Below, piece after piece: positions 60,949 to 64,000 of a stretch of 64,000 nt of DNA. The notes below the pieces were generated by a model. It did not search any database. It was not told where the DNA came from and saw only the letters and a list, made by a program, of their open reading frames with translations. The position numbers and the translations under genes were made by a program. Origin of the DNA: Novosphingobium sp. KA1 (GTDB lineage: Bacteria; Pseudomonadota; Alphaproteobacteria; Sphingomonadales; Sphingomonadaceae). The stretch's first letter is position 1. Every line of letters begins with the position of its first letter. Location: the NCBI RefSeq assembly GCF_017309955.1, contig NZ_CP021247.1, positions 2,567,001 through 2,631,000 on the forward strand, in the 5' to 3' direction.

Positions 60949-63900
60949 TCAGAAGTTGAACTTCAGAGCCGCGGCGTAACGACGACCCAGGGTGTCGTAG
61001 GTCGACGGGTAGACGTTACCGCTGTTGTAGGCGGTGGCGCCGATCGTCGAACCGACAACCTTGGGCTTGGTGTCGAGCAGGTTCTGCACCGTCAGCGTCA
61101 GCGTCAGGTTTTCGTTCAGGTGAACACGGCCCGACAGGTCGAAGTAGCTCTTGGCCGGAATCTTGCGGTATTCCGAATTGACCATGCAGCCACCGGCATC
61201 GGCGCCTTCCGGATCGGGGCAAGGCTGCAACGCGAGAGCCAGGCCTTCGTTCGCGGCGTTGGCAGCGGCCAGATCGTCGGCATAGGCGGCCGGTTCATAG
61301 GTGACCTTGTCGATGTAGCGCCACAGGAGCGACACGTCGAAGTCCTTGAACGACAGCGTGGTACGTTCGGAGAACTGCCATTCGGGCTGAATGGAAGCGC
61401 AGTTGACCGAGTAGTAGCCGACGCAGTCACGGTTGATCGAGGTAGGCGAAGCCTTGAACTTCGAGCTGCCGGTCCAGTTGCCGTTCAGAGCGAGCGAGAG
61501 CTGGGCGAAGCCGAGGTCATGACCGTAGTTGACCGTGAAGTCGATGCCGTCGGTCTTGAGCGTACCCTGGTTGGTAAGACCCAGGAACAGGCCCGGCGTG
61601 GTCGCGGCTTCACCGAACAGGTTACCCGACGAGGGGTCACGCTGGATCATGGTGCAGGCGGCGCTGGTGGCGCTGGCGGCGGTCAGGTTGTCGAAGCAGG
61701 CGCTGATCGCGTCGCCCGGGGTGGGCTGGGTGATCGCGTCGGTGACCTTGATGTTGTAGTAGTCAACCGTTGCCGAGAAGCCGGGCAGGAAGTCCGGCTG
61801 GAACACGGCGCCGAGCTTCCAGCTGTTCGACTTTTCGGGCTTCAGCGCAAGGTTGCCGCCCGAAGTGTAGTTGACCTGGCCGGCCGGATCGTTCTCGATC
61901 AGGCCGAGGTAGGCGCCGCCGCCCTGTGCGGTGCAGACTGCGGCCAGGTTGGCGTTGGTCAGCGGAGCGCTGCCGGCGCAAGGATCGACGGCAAGGTTGG
62001 TCAGGCCGGTGTTGTTCGGCGCGAACAGTTCCGCGATGTTGGGTGCGCGCACGGCGTGCGCATAGTTACCACGGATCTTGAAGGCGCGGACAGGTGCCCA
62101 GGTGCCGCCAACGTTCCAGGTCCAGGTCTTGTAACCCGGCTTGCCCGGGGCATCGACGGTGTAGCTCGAGTAACGAGCGCCGCCCTGAGCCGTCAGTTCT
62201 TCGAAGAAGGGCTTGTCCTGGACGATCGGCACGACGAGTTCGCCGTACGCTTCGTAGACGTCGTAGCCGCCCGAGATGTTCGGCGACGCGCCGCCGGAGC
62301 CGCCAAGGTCACCCGACTGCGACAGGAGATCGGATTCCTGCGAAGCGGTGTACTTGCGGTATTCGGCACCGATAGCGAAAGCGACGCTGTCGCTGGCCCA
62401 GGGAACGTTCCAGCCGATGTCACCGTTGATCAGGCCGCGGACCTGCGCGAGCGAGGTCTTGGTGACGACCTGGCTGTTGGCGGTGAGGTACTGGTTCATC
62501 GCGTCGGTGATCGAGCCGTCGGGGCCGAACACGTTGAGCGGGACGCAGTCATCCGAACCGTCGAGGCAGGTGTCGGTGTTGGTGGCGAGCAGCGCGTTGC
62601 GGACGCGGCTGTTCAGCCAGTAGCCCTTCTGGGTCTGGATGTTTTCGGATTCGCCGTAGGCGCCCGAAACGTCCCAGTTGATCGAGTCGGTGATGCCGCC
62701 GCGAGCACCGGCCTTGTAGTCGAAGAAGGTGGTGGTGAATTCCGAGACGCGCGGACCGAATTCGGTGGCACGACGGTAGAGACCGGTCGTCACCGTGCGG
62801 TAGTTCGGATCGTTCGGGTCGGTCGCCACGGCAGCGGCGTCGCACTGTGCCTGCGTATAGAGCGGCGTGTAGATGCCGTTGTCCGGATCCATGTCCATGT
62901 CGCGGGCGCAGAAGGCATTGCGCTGCGCAGCGGTCATGTACGGGTTGCTGAGCGGGATCACGACCGAGAGGCCGCTGAACGAGCCCGAGGGCGCGATGAT
63001 GGTCTTGACGGTGTTCTTCGAGAAGATGCCGCGCGTGTAGACTTCGACCGCGTCGCTCACTTCGTACTTGGCCTGGCCGAACATGTTGAAACGTTCGAAC
63101 GGCGTCTGGAAGATGTTGTACGGGTTGAAGTTGAACGCGTCGAAGGCGCTGGTGGAACGGAACCCGGTGCCGTCAGCGGTGACCTGGCGGGTACCGTTGC
63201 CGTTGTCGGTGCCGGTTACGTTGACGTTGCTGAAGCGCGACGGGCTCGAGGTGCCCGAGCCGCTGATGTCGCCCGAGTACGAGTCGATGCTCGAAGCGGC
63301 GAAGCCGCGGTCACCCTGGTAGACCGGGTCCGACTGCTGGTAGCCGACCGCGAAGACCACGTTGCCCTTGCCGTCGTCGAAGTCCGCACCCATGGTCAGG
63401 TCGGCGCGCACGTAGGCACCGTCACCGCGTTCGGTGATCTGGTTCGAGACGTTGGCTTCCAGGCCCGTGAAGTCGGACTTGACGATGAAGTTGACGACAC
63501 CCGAGATGGCGTCCGCACCGTAAGTGGTGGACGCGCCGCCGGTCAGAACGTCAACGCGTTCCACCAGGGCGACGGGGATGTTGTTAAGGTCGAAACGGCC
63601 GTTCAGTTCTGCCGGGACCAGACGGTCGCCGTTGAGCAGCACGAGGTTGCGGTTGGAACCCAGGCCGCGCAGGTTGACGAACGAAGCGCCGCCGTTGCCG
63701 TTGTTGACGGCCGAGCCGACGCTGGGAACGATGCCGGGGATTTCACGCAGAATGTCTTCTGCAGTGTTGCTCTGCTTCAGTTCGATCTGGTCTGCCGTGG
63801 TGGTCAGAACCGGGTTCGACTGGAGGTTCGGGTTACGGATCAGCGAGCCGGTAACGACGATTTCCTGTGCGGGGTTGGCGGCGGCTGCATCAGCCTCGGC

Positions 63901-63990
63901 GTCCTGCGCGTAGGCGCCGGTCGTGCCGATGGCGAACGCGGCGACGCAGGTCGCGCTGCGAAGAGCAGCCTTTTTCAGAGTGGTGTTCAC
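60949..63990 (-). CDS. TonB-dependent receptor (1013 residues, start possibly beyond window)
   Basis: This large outer-membrane receptor has a signal peptide ending GAYAQD and a TonB-box-like EIVVTGSLIRNP. The plug domain (PGIVPSVGSAVNNGNGG, then VNLRGLGSNRNLVLLNGDRLVP) has the sphingomonad/Caulobacter receptor signature ERVDVLTGGASTTYGADAISGVVNFIV. The barrel ends in LKFNF. Several cysteine pairs are in the extracellular loops. The GTG at 63990 is the first possible start, but the frame is open to the edge and an ATG a few codons further is more likely. The ligand is unknown. The receptor faces the sulfotransferase-like gene across a shared terminator. Confidence 0.92.
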   Translation of the reverse strand: MNTTLKKAALRSATCVAAFAIGTTGAYAQDAEADAAAANPAQEIVVTGSLIRNPNLQSNPVLTTTADQIELKQSNTAEDILREIPGIVPSVGSAVNNGNGGASFVNLRGLGSNRNLVLLNGDRLVPAELNGRFDLNNIPVALVERVDVLTGGASTTYGADAISGVVNFIVKSDFTGLEANVSNQITERGDGAYVRADLTMGADFDDGKGNVVFAVGYQQSDPVYQGDRGFAASSIDSYSGDISGSGTSSPSRFSNVNVTGTDNGNGTRQVTADGTGFRSTSAFDAFNFNPYNIFQTPFERFNMFGQAKYEVSDAVEVYTRGIFSKNTVKTIIAPSGSFSGLSVVIPLSNPYMTAAQRNAFCARDMDMDPDNGIYTPLYTQAQCDAAAVATDPNDPNYRTVTTGLYRRATEFGPRVSEFTTTFFDYKAGARGGITDSINWDVSGAYGESENIQTQKGYWLNSRVRNALLATNTDTCLDGSDDCVPLNVFGPDGSITDAMNQYLTANSQVVTKTSLAQVRGLINGDIGWNVPWASDSVAFAIGAEYRKYTASQESDLLSQSGDLGGSGGASPNISGGYDVYEAYGELVVPIVQDKPFFEELTAQGGARYSSYTVDAPGKPGYKTWTWNVGGTWAPVRAFKIRGNYAHAVRAPNIAELFAPNNTGLTNLAVDPCAGSAPLTNANLAAVCTAQGGGAYLGLIENDPAGQVNYTSGGNLALKPEKSNSWKLGAVFQPDFLPGFSATVDYYNIKVTDAITQPTPGDAISACFDNLTAASATSAACTMIQRDPSSGNLFGEAATTPGLFLGLTNQGTLKTDGIDFTVNYGHDLGFAQLSLALNGNWTGSSKFKASPTSINRDCVGYYSVNCASIQPEWQFSERTTLSFKDFDVSLLWRYIDKVTYEPAAYADDLAAANAANEGLALALQPCPDPEGADAGGCMVNSEYRKIPAKSYFDLSGRVHLNENLTLTLTVQNLLDTKPKVVGSTIGATAYNSGNVYPSTYDTLGRRYAAALKFNF

Positions 63991-64000
63991 GTTGGTGTGT

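Overview
The window is about 64 kb of high-GC chromosomal DNA from an alphaproteobacterium, most likely a member of Sphingomonadales close to Novosphingobium. The reasons are the tig/clpP/clpX, rpoH, chpT, gatCAB and clpB gene content, two large TonB-dependent receptors, a TorF-type porin, an MlaE permease fused to a STAS domain, an ATP12-type chaperone and a lysine/alanine-rich trigger-factor tail. No insertion sequence, integrase, prophage gene, CRISPR array or tRNA was recognised. Almost everything looks like stable core or near-core genome.

Layout. 0-5.3 kb: proteostasis (end of tig, clpP, clpX) interrupted by an antisense membrane glycosyltransferase. 5.3-10.7 kb: a secreted NTF2-like protein, a histidine-rich CDF metal exporter, a TonB receptor and a YitT membrane protein. 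10.7-13.9 kb: mtgA, a divergent HxlR regulator/short-chain dehydrogenase pair and a patatin. 13.9-18.2 kb: rpoH, rluD, a JAMM peptidase, the cell-cycle phosphotransferase chpT, a peptidoglycan amidase and the RNase P RNA. 18.2-30.6 kb: PPP phosphatase, TorF porin, gloA, nhaA, an NfrB/NfrA-like surface-glycan pair, a TSUP/TIGR02186 pair, a HerA-like ATPase, then queE-MATE. 30.6-31 kb: a repeat-rich spacer. 31-38.3 kb: valS and a four-gene Mla-type lipid-transport operon, then a small outer-membrane barrel. 38.4-42.3 kb: a tightly overlapping six-gene minus-strand operon (crcB, rluC-like, paiB-like, HAD, a small membrane protein, ATP12). 42.5-48.6 kb: an acidic repeat protein, rpsU, two FKBP isomerases and gatCAB. 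48.7-57.8 kb: a coupled pair of exported proteins, an M16 peptidase, clpB and small exported proteins. 58-64 kb: a TPR/aspartyl hydroxylase, a P-loop sulfotransferase-like protein and a second TonB receptor.

How the genes fit together. Protein quality control is heavily represented: trigger factor, ClpXP, ClpB, RpoH (the sigma factor expected to drive clpB and perhaps clpP), two FKBPs and ATP12. Envelope construction is the other theme: MtgA, the amidase, the Mla system, the NfrBA-like pair, porins and receptors. Translation and RNA processing are served by gatCAB, valS, rpsU, rluD, the RluC homologue, queE and rnpB.

The most interesting non-coding signals are four. One is a perfect 18-bp palindrome sitting between the -35 and -10 elements of the clpB promoter. 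Another is a strong hairpin that buries the Shine-Dalgarno of the gene at 48702. The other two are structured, terminator-ended segments that could be small RNAs (about 43771-43866 plus strand and 57916-58074 minus strand). The best candidate for an undescribed protein system is the 58.4-64 kb hydroxylase/sulfotransferase-like/TonB receptor group, but this is inference from gene adjacency only.
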